Below, piece after piece: positions 1 to 8,756 of a stretch of 64,000 nt of DNA; the first letter of the stretch is position 1, and each line of letters opens with the position of its first letter. This DNA comes from Nocardia aurantia. GTDB lineage: Bacteria; Actinomycetota; Actinomycetes; Mycobacteriales; Mycobacteriaceae. The DNA is taken from contig NZ_WEGI01000004.1 of the NCBI RefSeq assembly GCF_009604425.1, forward strand, positions 124,001 to 188,000, written 5' to 3'. Below the pieces are notes generated by a model. It saw only the letters and a program-made list of their open reading frames with translations. It had not been told where the DNA came from and made no database searches. A program made the translations under genes and the position numbers.

Positions 1-1357
1 CGAGTGTCTCGATTCGCCGGGCGAGTTCGGCGGACAGGGCCGCGACGACCCGGTCGGTGTGCCCGGGCTCGTGCGCGGTATCGGAGACGACCGCCGAGAC
101 ATGCGGTAGCGCCGCGAGTTCGGCGAACGCTTCGCCGGCGTGGGAATCGGCGAGGAAGAAGCTCACCGCCTCCGGCGGATATCGCAGTGCCAGCCCGAGC
201 ACGATCGTCGCCAGTAGTTCCGACCTCCCGGATCGCGCCGCGCCGATCACGGCGACGTTCGCCGCTCGTTCCGGCACCTGCGGGATGTCCAGCTCGATCG
301 GTTCGCCGTTGCGGGCGAGTCCGATCGGGATCCGCAGCCGGCCGTCGCGGGGGCGCCACTGGGCCGTGACATCCGTGTGTTCCGGATCGTCCAGGCCGTA
401 TAGCACCGCGAAATCTACTGTGGCGTCCGGAGATACGGGCCGGATGTCGCCGACCCGCGCCGAGGGGGCCACCCAGGTTCGCCACTGCTCGGGCACGAAG
501 CGGCCGTGCGCGCGCAGATGGGCGATGAGCTCGTGCCGCAGGGCGTGGTCGGGCCGGTCCGGGCCGTCGAAGCGCACCGGATCTCCCTGCGTGCGCAGGT
601 AACCGGAGCCCGGTCGGGTCAGCCGGTGCGCGAGCGGTGTGCCCAGTGCCGCCCGCGATTCGTCCGGCGACGAGGTGCGCAGTACGAGCCGGTAGCCGAG
701 GATTCCGTCGAGCGCGCTCACTCGTGCCCGGCCGAATTCGTGTGCGCAGAGCAGCAGATGGACCCCACTGCGGGGCTCGGACCGGGCGATGTGCCCGATC
801 ATCGCCGCGAAGTCCGGCACCTCGATCAGCATCCGGGCGAAATCGTCGACGACGATCACGAGCCGGGGCAACAGCGCCACGGGCCGTCCGGAACTGGTCC
901 CAGCGGGCCCGAAGTGCTCCCGCGCCAGGCGATCCCGGGTCCGGACGTCCGCGAGGACGGTGTGGGAGATCGCGCGCTCGTGCGCCAGATACCGTGCGGC
1001 GCCGGACACCAGGTAGGTGGTGTGCGGCAGGGTCGCGAGATCGTCGAAGCTGCCCCGGCCGGCGTAGTCGAGGTAGATGTAGCGGAGATGGTCCGGCCCG
1101 TGCGTCATCGCCGTTGCCAGCACGAGGGTTTCGATCAGCGCGGCGCGCTCCGCGACCGTCCCGCCCACCAGCAGACCGTGCGGACCCACACCCCCGTTGC
1201 CGTGCGCTTCGAAATCCAGCCCGAGCGGCCGGCCGTCGGAGGTCCGGCCGAGCGGAGCGCACAGCCGGTCGGCCGCGAACTCCGCACGCCACCACTGGTT
1301 TCCGGTGACCATGCTGTGCCGGTCGATGCCGAGCAGTACTTCTCGATCGGATTCCAC
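1..1357 (-). CDS. EccC-like FtsK/SpoIIIE ATPase, N-terminal part, P-loops degenerate
   Basis: The GTG at 1357 has a GAGGAG ribosome site six bases upstream. 452 codons lie in the window and the gene runs off the left edge. The protein has two tandem FtsK/SpoIIIE modules of the type VII secretion EccC kind. Module 1 (about residues 40-290) has the GVGPHGLLVGG lead-in, but the P-loop at 65-73 reads GGTVAERAA instead of GxTGSGKSE. Its Walker B VIVVDDF (168-173) is kept. Module 2 begins near 340 (RLRIPIGLARNGEPIELD), and its P-loop GAARSGRSE (372-380) has Arg where the catalytic Lys should be. EccC proteins are usually about 1300 residues with a membrane anchor. This one starts directly in an ATPase module with no membrane segment, so it looks like a separate C-terminal half or a stand-alone paralogue. 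ATP turnover is doubtful. The family is clear; the role is unknown. Confidence 0.8.
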   Translation of the reverse strand, partial: MESDREVLLGIDRHSMVTGNQWWRAEFAADRLCAPLGRTSDGRPLGLDFEAHGNGGVGPHGLLVGGTVAERAALIETLVLATAMTHGPDHLRYIYLDYAGRGSFDDLATLPHTTYLVSGAARYLAHERAISHTVLADVRTRDRLAREHFGPAGTSSGRPVALLPRLVIVVDDFARMLIEVPDFAAMIGHIARSEPRSGVHLLLCAHEFGRARVSALDGILGYRLVLRTSSPDESRAALGTPLAHRLTRPGSGYLRTQGDPVRFDGPDRPDHALRHELIAHLRAHGRFVPEQWRTWVAPSARVGDIRPVSPDATVDFAVLYGLDDPEHTDVTAQWRPRDGRLRIPIGLARNGEPIELDIPQVPERAANVAVIGAARSGRSELLATIVLGLALRYPPEAVSFFLADSHAGEAFAELAALPHVSAVVSDTAHEPGHTDRVVAALSAELARRIETL

Positions 1358-1727
1358 CGGCCACTCCTCAACCCCGTCGCCCGCCAACCTCCGTCGAGAC
1401 GCCGTGCGGCGATCATAGCCACCGGTCCTGAGCATCAAGGGTTCGCGGCGGTCGGTTGTCGCATGCCACGATGCGCGCCGAGGTGCTTCGTGATCATCGC
1501 GAGCACGCCTGCGGTTTCCGGGGCGGTGATCTCGCGCCGCCCGAGCAGATGTAGGCCTGAAGCGTCGACGAAAGGTACTTATCGGCGAGGGACCGCGCGC
1601 GCTGTCCCGGCCGCGGGAATCCGGCGGTGCCGGGCCTCGGCTGCGTGAGATCCACTGCGCGCGTGCACAGTCGCGGGACCGCTCACCGTTCGTATCCGGG
1701 CCTTCCCGGAGCGACGGGCCGAGTCGC
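1358..1727. other. Intergenic region, no gene seen
   Basis: 370 bp between the start of the EccC-like gene and the 3' end of the amidohydrolase gene; both genes read leftward. No reading frame here resembles a protein I know, and I see no convincing RNA structure. It should contain the promoter of the EccC-like gene. Confidence 0.5.
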
Positions 1728-3116
1728 TCACCGTTCGTGGACGATCTCCCCGCCGACGAACGTGATCCGGACCGCTGCGCTGTCCGGCCGCGCGTACATC
1801 TCCCCGATCGGCCGGTCGAGCAGGACGAGATCCGCCACGGCGCCCGGTGTGACGGTCCGGGCCGGGCCGCCCGGATCATCCAGTGGTGCAAGATATCTCG
1901 TCAGCGCATCGGTGGGGGACAACGTTTCCGTGCCGCCGACGACCACGCCGCCGGGAGCCCGGCGCGTGGTGGCCGCGGCGATCACCTCCCAGGGATCGGC
2001 GGGACCGTAGGGTGCGTCGCTGGACAGTGCGAGGCCCACACCGGCCTCGCACAGGCTGCGGCAGCGGTAGAGATCCTGGTGGTCACGGGCGTCGACCCGG
2101 TGCAGATAATCGTCGCCGCGGTCAGCGAGGAATCCGGGCTGGGTCACCACCGTGAGACCGAGCCGGCGCAACACCCCGATCGACTCCACCGGGATCAGCG
2201 CACCGTGCTCGATCCGGTCACCGGTGCGAGTGCCGGTCGACTCGAACACGGCGAGCAGGACGAGCAGCGCCTCCCGGCTGACACAGTGCACCGCGACCGA
2301 CCGGCCGAGATCGTGTGCGCGCCGGACGATCTCCTCGAGCCCTTCGATATCCGGCAGGTCGGAATCCGCGATGACGATTTTGTACGGCCCGACCGTGACA
2401 GCGGGATCGGCAGGATGGCCGAGCGGCACCCCGAGCAGGTGCAGCCGCTGCGGGATCGCGCCCGACACCGCCGCACCACTCAGGCTCGCGAGTGACTCCG
2501 GGCTCAGATCCGGTGTGGCGTCGGTGATTCCGGTGATCCCGTAACGGGCGAGCCGCGCCGCCACCGGTCTCGGATCGGGCGGCCCGGTATCGGGCAGCCG
2601 CGACCGCAGCCAGGTGTCGGCCCGCCAGATCCGGCCGGTGGGATGGCCGTGCTCGTCGCGCTCCACCCCCCGTTCCGTCGCGGTATCCAGGCCGACCAGA
2701 CGGGCGGCGGCCGAATTCAGGATCCACAGCGCACCGCTGCGATGCTGAATTCGCACCGGTCGCTCTCGGTGCAGGGCATCCAGCGCGACCGAATCCAGCA
2801 GCCCGGCAACAGTTTCCACGTAGCCGACGCCACGGATCCACCCGTCGCCGGGCGCGGCCGCCAACGCCCGCGCGAGCGCATCGGCGGTCCGAACCTGCGG
2901 CGGCCCACAGCGAACCGATGCCGAATCGGCCGCGAGCGCGTGCAAGTGCAGATGATGATCGTGCAGCCCCGGGACGAGCGCGCCGCCACCGGCATCGAGC
3001 ACGGGGATCCCGGGAACCGCCGAATCCACGCCGATCGCGGCGACGAGACCGCCGCGCAGCAGCACATCGGTGCGGGCCCCGGACACCTCGGCATCGCGAA
3101 TCAGCAAGTCGGTCAT
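1728..3116 (-). CDS. Amidohydrolase family 3 (YtcJ/N-acyl-D-amino-acid hydrolase-like) metal enzyme
   Basis: 462 residues from ATG 3116 (MTDLLIRDAEVSG). The frame is open further upstream, but that part is arginine-rich and not protein-like. The N-terminal beta-sandwich segment DLLIRDAEVSGARTDVLLRGG and the metal-site motif HDHHLHLHALA (about residues 56-66) mark the composite-domain amidohydrolase superfamily. Later elements are YGITGITDATPD, the histidine in SVAVHCVS, and LSSDAPYGPADPWEVI, which carries the catalytic Asp. Family 3 members hydrolyse exocyclic amide or carbamate bonds; the substrate here cannot be told. It lies 100 bp downstream of a CoA-transferase gene on the same strand, probably in one transcription unit divergent from the dioxygenase operon, so it may supply a side-chain or amide hydrolysis step of that pathway. 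Confidence 0.82.
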   Translation of the reverse strand: MTDLLIRDAEVSGARTDVLLRGGLVAAIGVDSAVPGIPVLDAGGGALVPGLHDHHLHLHALAADSASVRCGPPQVRTADALARALAAAPGDGWIRGVGYVETVAGLLDSVALDALHRERPVRIQHRSGALWILNSAAARLVGLDTATERGVERDEHGHPTGRIWRADTWLRSRLPDTGPPDPRPVAARLARYGITGITDATPDLSPESLASLSGAAVSGAIPQRLHLLGVPLGHPADPAVTVGPYKIVIADSDLPDIEGLEEIVRRAHDLGRSVAVHCVSREALLVLLAVFESTGTRTGDRIEHGALIPVESIGVLRRLGLTVVTQPGFLADRGDDYLHRVDARDHQDLYRCRSLCEAGVGLALSSDAPYGPADPWEVIAAATTRRAPGGVVVGGTETLSPTDALTRYLAPLDDPGGPARTVTPGAVADLVLLDRPIGEMYARPDSAAVRITFVGGEIVHER

Positions 3117-3216
3117 GGTCGTTGCCCCGGTGCGGCTTCGCCCGGGCGCGGTATGGCACCGCCATCGGATCGCCGCGGCCGCACAATGTTTCGCGAGGCG
3201 TTGATCGGCAGGTGTG

Positions 3217-4527
3217 TCACGGCCACCGCCCCAGTTCGGTGAGAACGGACACGGTGTCTCGGCCGCTGTCCGGTGCGGCACCGGTGACGGCGCGCCGGCT
3301 CGGGGCGATGATCAGCGACTCCTCGATGGGGTCGGCAGTGGCACCGGTGTCGAGCGTCGCGGCCACGACGGACGACATGGCGATGTCCCACAGCCGGCCG
3401 GAGCTGCCGGTGGGGGCCGACATCGCGAGAGCGGCCGCCGTCAGGCCGGTCAAGGGGTCGGCGATGGCGTCGCCCACGAAAAGTGGTGTGCCGTCGGCGG
3501 TTCGGGCCACGAGTCCGGCCCCGGCGGCGACGTCGTCACCGAATCCGACACGGTTCGACGCCCGGCCGTGTGCGGTGATCGACAGCCAGGTGCCACCGGA
3601 GTCGGCGAATGCCCGTGCGTCGAGCCCGAATCCGGCGAGGGCGCGGGGTCGCGACGCCTCGATCACGATGTCGGCGGAGGCGACGAGGTCTGCGAGAGCG
3701 GCGCGCTGACCCGGGTCGTTCGGGTCGAGGACGACGGATTCGTGGCCCGCGTGCAGCAGCCGATAGAACCCGGGATCGCCGCGCCGGGCTCCGTCGGGGC
3801 GAGTCGGCGTCTCCACCTTGATGATTCGCGCACCCGCCAGCCCGAGCAGGTGGGCACACAGCGGGCCCGCCCAGAGCGCGCTGAAGTCGACGACCCGAAG
3901 TCCGTCCACCGGGCGCGGCACCAGCGTCTCCGGTGCGAAGAATCCTGCGACACTTGACGTTTTCGCGATGTGGGTGCTGTGCCGGTCGGACGTGCTGGTG
4001 CCCGCGGCCGCTGGTTCCGTCCGGGCTGTGTGCCGATCGACCGCCTCGGCCGGTGTCGTGACGGGTGCGGCGGCCAGGCCGAGGAGTTCCGCGCGCTCGA
4101 CCAGTTCGGCGCCCGTATGTGTGCGGAGCCAGTCGGCGACGTGGGGCCACGGGTCGTTGCCGACGTCTCGGCAGACGAGTGCGCCGAGGAGAAGCGGGTC
4201 GTCGGGGCGGGCGCAACTGACCGCGGCCCAGCCGTCGGCGGTGGGGAGCAGGCGGCAATGGCGGCCTGCGGAAAGGGTGCCACCGCGGGTGAAGCCGGTG
4301 TAGGCCGCCCGTTCGGAGAGCAGCCGTGCGCCGTCGAGCCGGACTCGGTCACCGGTCGCCGCCGCGATGTAAGCGGTGTGCCGCCGGGCGATGGTGGCCG
4401 CAGATCCGGGCGGAATCAGGGACGGTCCGCCGGTGTATCCGGTGAGCGCGGGCACCCCGCTCTCGGCCCAGTCGCGCACCCGCTGCGACGTCTCTCCCGA
4501 GTCGATTCCGGACACGCTGACCATCAT
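3217..4527 (-). CDS. CaiB/BaiF family III CoA-transferase with swapped half-domain order
   Basis: 436 residues from ATG 4527 (MMVSVSG); ATG 4524 is an equal alternative. Family III CoA-transferases move CoA between acyl-CoA and a free acid through an aspartyl-CoA adduct. The usual N-terminal signature appears only after residue ~225: VDGLRVVDFSALWAGPLCAHLLGLAGARIIKVE. The active-site stretch GDAIADPLTGLTAAALA follows and keeps the Asp. The first ~200 residues (TGYTGGPSLIPPG, RLLPTADGWAAVSCARPDD) resemble the small, normally C-terminal portion, so the order is permuted. I recall such proteins as an actinobacterial subfamily. It is the first gene of a leftward unit with the amidohydrolase and starts 350 bp from the divergent dioxygenase operon. 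It may activate a pathway acid as a CoA ester. Confidence 0.8.
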   Translation of the reverse strand: MMVSVSGIDSGETSQRVRDWAESGVPALTGYTGGPSLIPPGSAATIARRHTAYIAAATGDRVRLDGARLLSERAAYTGFTRGGTLSAGRHCRLLPTADGWAAVSCARPDDPLLLGALVCRDVGNDPWPHVADWLRTHTGAELVERAELLGLAAAPVTTPAEAVDRHTARTEPAAAGTSTSDRHSTHIAKTSSVAGFFAPETLVPRPVDGLRVVDFSALWAGPLCAHLLGLAGARIIKVETPTRPDGARRGDPGFYRLLHAGHESVVLDPNDPGQRAALADLVASADIVIEASRPRALAGFGLDARAFADSGGTWLSITAHGRASNRVGFGDDVAAGAGLVARTADGTPLFVGDAIADPLTGLTAAALAMSAPTGSSGRLWDIAMSSVVAATLDTGATADPIEESLIIAPSRRAVTGAAPDSGRDTVSVLTELGRWP

Positions 4528-4877
4528 AGGCAGCCGGAAATAGTCCGCTACCTGCCTTGTCCCCGGATTTCCTCGGCCATCGTCGAGGTGCGCCCGGTCG
4601 GAGCGTTGCCGAGGGCGCAGTGTCGGTTGGCGGCTACGGGGCACCGGACTCGTGGCCTGTTCGCTTCGTACTGACGTCGCCGCGTTCGGTGCTCGCTGTG
4701 TGGGTGCCTGCCCCGGCTGCTCGGTTCCGCGTACGTCGCTCGGAGTCGCCGGCGCTCCGGCGTGAATGTTGCGTGCAAGTAACTAGTTGCGGTTGCACCC
4801 TGTCAACCCTTGCGTGGGGGTGAATCTTCCGCCACACTGATCTGCATCCAGAAGTGTATACACTTTGAGGGGATCCT
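4528..4877. other. Divergent promoter region of the catabolic island
   Basis: 350 bp between the CoA-transferase (leftward) and the dioxygenase beta gene (rightward). No gene is seen in it. The operon-proximal end carries a perfect palindrome at 4852-4865, listed separately, and a TGAGGGG ribosome site just before ATG 4878. The rest is ordinary sequence. Confidence 0.6.
4852..4865. promoter_or_regulatory. Perfect 14-bp palindrome AAGTGTATACACTT, likely GntR/FCD operator
   Basis: The sequence is exactly self-complementary and ends 12 bases before the ATG of the dioxygenase beta gene. Its TGTATACA core recurs before the NCS1 permease gene (17021-17032), and one half (AAGTGTAT) recurs before the divergent GntR gene (16829). 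FCD-type GntR repressors typically bind short palindromes of this kind, so repression of the operon by the regulator at 15949-16779 is inferred. The TATACA inside it could also serve as a -10 element. Confidence 0.65.
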
Positions 4878-5426
4878 ATGACCCACCAGCTGACGGTGCC
4901 GCAGCGCCGACTCGCCTCGAACGACCCGCGCTATGCGGAGGTCGTCGATTTCTACTTCTACGAGGCGGAACTGCTCGACGACCTGAACGAGCGGCAGTGG
5001 TTGACCGACCTGGTCAGCCCCGACATCCTGTACCAGGTGCCGATTCGTGAAACCGTCGAGCGGGCACGCGGTTTCGGATTCTCGGACGCCTCCTATCACC
5101 TGAACGAGAACCTGGGTTCGCTCGAATCGCGAGTCGCGCGCGGTGAGACCGAATACGCGTGGGCCGAGGATCCACCGTCACGGGTGCGGCACTTCGTTTC
5201 CAACATCCGCGTGCTCGAACACGACAGCGGCGACGCCGACCTGATCATCGGGCGCAGCAATACCCTCATCTACCGCACGCGCCAGGACCAGACCGTTCCC
5301 CAGATGCTGTCGGGTGAGCGCCGCGATGTGCTTCGCCGCGAAGACGGGCAGCTCAGATTGCTGCATCGCGTGGTCTATCTGGACCTGACGGTGATCGGCA
5401 CCCACAATCTGTCACTTTTCTTCTGA
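4878..5426 (+). CDS. Aromatic-ring-hydroxylating (Rieske) dioxygenase, beta subunit
   Basis: 182 residues, the normal length for the small subunit of alpha3beta3 ring-hydroxylating dioxygenases (NTF2-like fold). Typical features are the N-terminal VVDFYFYEAELLDDLNERQW segment and the C-terminal RLLHRVVYLDLTVIGTHNLSLFF. The beta subunit is structural and helps shape substrate specificity. ATG 4878 has TGAGGGG 7-8 bases upstream. It is the first gene of the operon, 42 bp before the alpha gene. A beta-before-alpha order is less common than alpha-beta. Assignment to the family is firm; the substrate cannot be read from the beta subunit. Confidence 0.9.
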   Translation: MTHQLTVPQRRLASNDPRYAEVVDFYFYEAELLDDLNERQWLTDLVSPDILYQVPIRETVERARGFGFSDASYHLNENLGSLESRVARGETEYAWAEDPPSRVRHFVSNIRVLEHDSGDADLIIGRSNTLIYRTRQDQTVPQMLSGERRDVLRREDGQLRLLHRVVYLDLTVIGTHNLSLFF

Positions 5427-5468
5427 GCGACCGCGTTCGCTCGATTCCAGCCCAGGAGTTACACACCT

Positions 5469-6851
5469 ATGACCGCGATACGGGAACCCTCACTGTCGCC
5501 GCGGGTCCGGACCTTGATGGATCGGATCGAATCGGGACTGCCCGAGGGGCGGATTCCCGCGAGTATTTTCGGAAATGCCGAGGTGCATCAGGCGGAGCTG
5601 CGCAAGATATTCGGCCGGGCCTGGGTCTATATGGCGCACGAATCCGAGATCGAGGCGAACGGCGATTATGTCGTGCGGCGGATCGGGGAGGATTCGTTCG
5701 TCGTGACCCGGGACGAGAACGGTGACATCCACGTCCTGTTCGACGCCTGCAAACACCGCGGCGTGCAGATCTGCCGGGCCGACTCCGGCAACACCTCGCA
5801 CTTCCGTTGCCCGTACCACGGCTGGACCTACTCCTCGGACGGCAGTCTGGTCGGTGCGCCGCTGTGGAAGAACGCCTTCGGCACTATGAGCAAGGCGGAC
5901 AACGGGCTGGCGAAAGCGGCGCAGGTGGAATCCTTCCACGGCCTGATCTTCGCGACGCTCGACCCCGGCGCGCCGCCGTTGCGGGAATATCTGGGCGGTA
6001 TGGCGTGGTACATGGACCTGTTGTTCGGCCTCGACAAAGACGGTGTGGAAGTCCTGGGCAAGCCGCAGCGTTTCGTTCTCGACGCCAACTGGAAATCCGG
6101 CGCCGACAATTTCTCCGGCGACGATTACCACCTCGGCACACTGCACAAGTCTGTCTATGCGATCGGCGCCTTCCCGGTGCCGTTCAGCGAGAACATGATG
6201 GGCTACCACATCCAGGCCTCGCCCGGACATTCGCTGTCGTTCTCGATGGCCGAGGACGCCGATGAACCCGGGCCGAAATTCTTCGGATTCCCGGAATCCC
6301 TCGCGGAGAATTTCGACACCGCCAACATTTCCGGTCACCAACTCGAGGTGGCCCGCCGCTCACGGGTATTCGTCGGAAACGTTTTCCCCAACTTCTCCAT
6401 TCTGGCGCTGCCGATGACCGAGGACGGCGCCACTCATGCGCCGACCGGCGTGCTCACCGTGCGGTGCTGGCAGCCGAAGGGGCCCGGTCAGGTCGAGATG
6501 TGGAACTGGTTCCTCGGCTACAAGAACATGACGCCCGAGCAGAAGGACCGCGCCTACCGTGCGGGGCTCGGCACCTTCTCCCTCGGCGGGGCCTTCGAGA
6601 TGGACGACACCGAACCGTGGATCACGGTCGGGCGCACCGGCCGTTCGGTCGCGGCGGAGTTACTGGACTTCGAATTGAACTACGAGATGGGAATGCCGGG
6701 TGTCGGCATGGCTCATCCGGTGCAGGACTGGCCCGGGCCCGGGAAGGTCTACTGGACCCGCTACGAAGAGGGCGTCCAGCGCAATATGTACGCCTACTAC
6801 GCGGATCTGATGCGCGCCGAACCGGGCCAGTGGCCGGAGCACGAGTTTTGA
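5469..6851 (+). CDS. Aromatic-ring-hydroxylating (Rieske) dioxygenase, alpha subunit
   Basis: 460 residues. The Rieske [2Fe-2S] motif is complete: C94-x-H96 and C114-x2-H117 (CKHRG and CPYHGW). The mononuclear iron site follows as D218-x2-H221-x4-H226 in SGDDYHLGTLH. The enzyme should insert both atoms of O2 into an aromatic or heteroaromatic ring to give a cis-dihydrodiol, with electrons from the ferredoxin (8757) and the NuoF-like reductase (7501) of the same operon. The start is ATG 5469 with CAGGAG upstream. The gene ends in TTTTGA, overlapping the TTG start of the next gene. The three nearby cis-diol-dehydrogenase-like SDRs fit a dihydrodiol product. The true substrate is unknown; the context favours an N-heterocycle. 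Confidence 0.92.
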   Translation: MTAIREPSLSPRVRTLMDRIESGLPEGRIPASIFGNAEVHQAELRKIFGRAWVYMAHESEIEANGDYVVRRIGEDSFVVTRDENGDIHVLFDACKHRGVQICRADSGNTSHFRCPYHGWTYSSDGSLVGAPLWKNAFGTMSKADNGLAKAAQVESFHGLIFATLDPGAPPLREYLGGMAWYMDLLFGLDKDGVEVLGKPQRFVLDANWKSGADNFSGDDYHLGTLHKSVYAIGAFPVPFSENMMGYHIQASPGHSLSFSMAEDADEPGPKFFGFPESLAENFDTANISGHQLEVARRSRVFVGNVFPNFSILALPMTEDGATHAPTGVLTVRCWQPKGPGQVEMWNWFLGYKNMTPEQKDRAYRAGLGTFSLGGAFEMDDTEPWITVGRTGRSVAAELLDFELNYEMGMPGVGMAHPVQDWPGPGKVYWTRYEEGVQRNMYAYYADLMRAEPGQWPEHEF

Positions 6852-7504
6852 GCGGCGCGGACGCCGTGCCGGCGGACGAGCAGGTCCGGGCCCGGTACCG
6901 GGAGGGCGGCCTGCTCGGAACACTCACTCCCGGAACACATCCCGCGCTGGTGGTCGTCGATCTCCAGTACGGATTCACCGAGGCGCAGTACGGCCCGGGC
7001 TTCGAGATGGACGCGGTTGTCGTCGCGACCCGGGAACTGGTGGACGCGGCGCACGAGCACGACGTGCCGGTCTACTTCACGACCATCGCCTTCCCGGTGG
7101 ACGGCGACGGCACCGCCGGAACCTGGTTGCGCAAGATGCCCGCGATGCGGGGACTGCGAACCGGTGAGCGCAGTGTGCGGATCGATCACCGGCTCGGCCG
7201 ACGCGACGATGACCCGCTCACGGTCAAGCAAGCGGCCTCCGCGTTCTCCGGCACCGATCTGGCACGACGGTTGGCCGCCGCCGGCGTCGACACGGTACTC
7301 GTCACGGGCGCGACGACCTCCGGCTGCGTCCGCGCCACCGTTGTCGACGCCTGCGCGGCCGACCTGCCCGCCTTCGTCGTCCGCGAGTGCGTGGGCGACC
7401 GCGAGGAGGCACCGCACCGGGCCGCACTGCTGGACATCGACGCCAAATACGGCGACGTGATCCCACTCGCCACCGCACACGCGATCGTCAAGGGGCTGCT
7501 ATGA
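6848..7504 (+). CDS. Isochorismatase-fold amidase, candidate maleamate amidohydrolase (NicF-like)
   Basis: 218 residues from TTG 6848, which overlaps the alpha-subunit stop (TTGA) and has GGAGCACGAG upstream; translation is probably coupled. The catalytic triad of the cysteine-hydrolase family is intact: D38 (LVVVDLQYGF), K127 (TVKQAASAFSGT) and C160 (GATTSGCVRA). This family includes N-carbamoylsarcosine amidase, nicotinamidase and NicF, which turns maleamate into maleate and ammonia. A maleate isomerase in the same operon makes a maleamate-type substrate the best guess. Its end overlaps the start of the NuoF-like gene by four bases. Family certain; substrate inferred. Confidence 0.85.
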   Translation: MSGADAVPADEQVRARYREGGLLGTLTPGTHPALVVVDLQYGFTEAQYGPGFEMDAVVVATRELVDAAHEHDVPVYFTTIAFPVDGDGTAGTWLRKMPAMRGLRTGERSVRIDHRLGRRDDDPLTVKQAASAFSGTDLARRLAAAGVDTVLVTGATTSGCVRATVVDACAADLPAFVVRECVGDREEAPHRAALLDIDAKYGDVIPLATAHAIVKGLL

Positions 7505-8754
7505 CCACTGCTCTCCGATCGGCGCTGCACCCCGCGCCGGCCCTCGACACTCCGGCTCGCGTGGCCGGGGATCTGCCGGGCCGGCTGGTCGTGCCCGGCG
7601 TCGAATCTCCCGACTGGGGCCTGGCCGCCGAGCAGGAACTCGGATTCTTCGGCCCCGCAGTGGAATCCGCGGAATTCCTGGCCGAGCTGGCCCGCTCGGG
7701 CCTGCGCGGTCGCGGTGGCGCCGGATTCCCCGCCTACCGCAAATGGTCGGCGGTGGCGGCGAGTCCGGACAGTGTGGTCGTCGCCAACGGCCACGAGGGT
7801 GAACCCGCGTCGAGCAAGGACGCATGGTTGCTCACCCGCCGGCCGTATCTGGTGCTCGACGGGCTGCTGACGGCCGCGGTCGTCACCGGATCGGGTGAGG
7901 CGGTCGTGTACGCCTCCGAGCCCGCGGTGCTGGCATCGGTCCGTGCCGCTGTCGCCGAAGTCGTTGCGGCAGGGCTGGTTCCGCCGGGGATGGGGTTGCG
8001 GGTACACGAGGCGCCCGCGGGATATGTGGCGGGCGAGGAGTCGGCGGTCGTGGCCGCCATCAACGGCCGCCCGGCAAAACCGGTCAGCAAGCCGCCTCGC
8101 CCGTTCGAGGTGGGTGTGCGCGGTCTGCCGACGCTGGTGAGCAATGTGGAGACCTTCGCGCACGCGGCGTGGATTCGCCGTTACGGCGCCGCCGAATTCG
8201 CCCGTGCGGGTACCGCGGCGTCGCGTGGTACAGCATTGTTCACCGTCACCGGCCGCGTCGCGGCACCCGGTGTCTATGAAATGCCGCTGGGCACAACGAT
8301 CTCGGATCTGGTTGCCGTCGCCGGTGGTGGGGCGGCGCCGATGACGGCCGCGCTGCTCGGCGGTTGGTTCAACGGAATCTCGCTCGGCGACGTGGGTGCG
8401 CTGTCGTGCTGCTACGACGCGATGCGCGCGGCGGGTACCGGTCTCGGCTGCGGCGCGATCACGGTACTGGGGCCCGACGACGATCTGGTCGCGCTGGCAG
8501 CCGAGCTCGCCGTCTGGTTCCAGAACGAGAGTGCCCTGCAATGCGGTTCGTGCTTCACCGGCACGAAGGCGATCGCGCGGGCGTTTCGGCAGATCCTGCG
8601 TGGCGAGGATGCCGCACGGCATATGACGGACCTGACCCGCTGGGGTTCGGACCTCCCCGGCCGCGGCGTGTGCGGCCTCATCGACGGCGCCGCGGCGCTG
8701 GCTCGCAGCGGCGTGGAAGAACTCGCGCGTCGCGACGCACGGAAGGAGCGGTGA
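7501..8754 (+). CDS. NuoF-like (51 kDa) NADH:ferredoxin reductase with incomplete 4Fe-4S cysteine set
   Basis: 417 residues from ATG 7501 (ATGA-type overlap with the amidase). The glycine-rich FMN site GLRGRGGAGFP (68-77) and NAD-side motif NGHEGEPASSKD (96-107) identify the Complex I 51 kDa family. An SLBB-like middle and the C-terminal iron-sulfur domain follow. The cluster motif normally reads C-x2-C-x2-C-x~40-C. Here C348, C351 and C391 are present, but position 354 is Gly (QCGSCFTG), so one ligand is missing. No other Complex I gene is nearby, and a ferredoxin gene starts three bases after its stop. It therefore very probably feeds electrons from NADH to the ferredoxin of the Rieske dioxygenase, replacing the usual FAD reductase. 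Confidence 0.82.
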   Translation: MTTALRSALHPAPALDTPARVAGDLPGRLVVPGVESPDWGLAAEQELGFFGPAVESAEFLAELARSGLRGRGGAGFPAYRKWSAVAASPDSVVVANGHEGEPASSKDAWLLTRRPYLVLDGLLTAAVVTGSGEAVVYASEPAVLASVRAAVAEVVAAGLVPPGMGLRVHEAPAGYVAGEESAVVAAINGRPAKPVSKPPRPFEVGVRGLPTLVSNVETFAHAAWIRRYGAAEFARAGTAASRGTALFTVTGRVAAPGVYEMPLGTTISDLVAVAGGGAAPMTAALLGGWFNGISLGDVGALSCCYDAMRAAGTGLGCGAITVLGPDDDLVALAAELAVWFQNESALQCGSCFTGTKAIARAFRQILRGEDAARHMTDLTRWGSDLPGRGVCGLIDGAAALARSGVEELARRDARKER

Positions 8755-8756
8755 GT

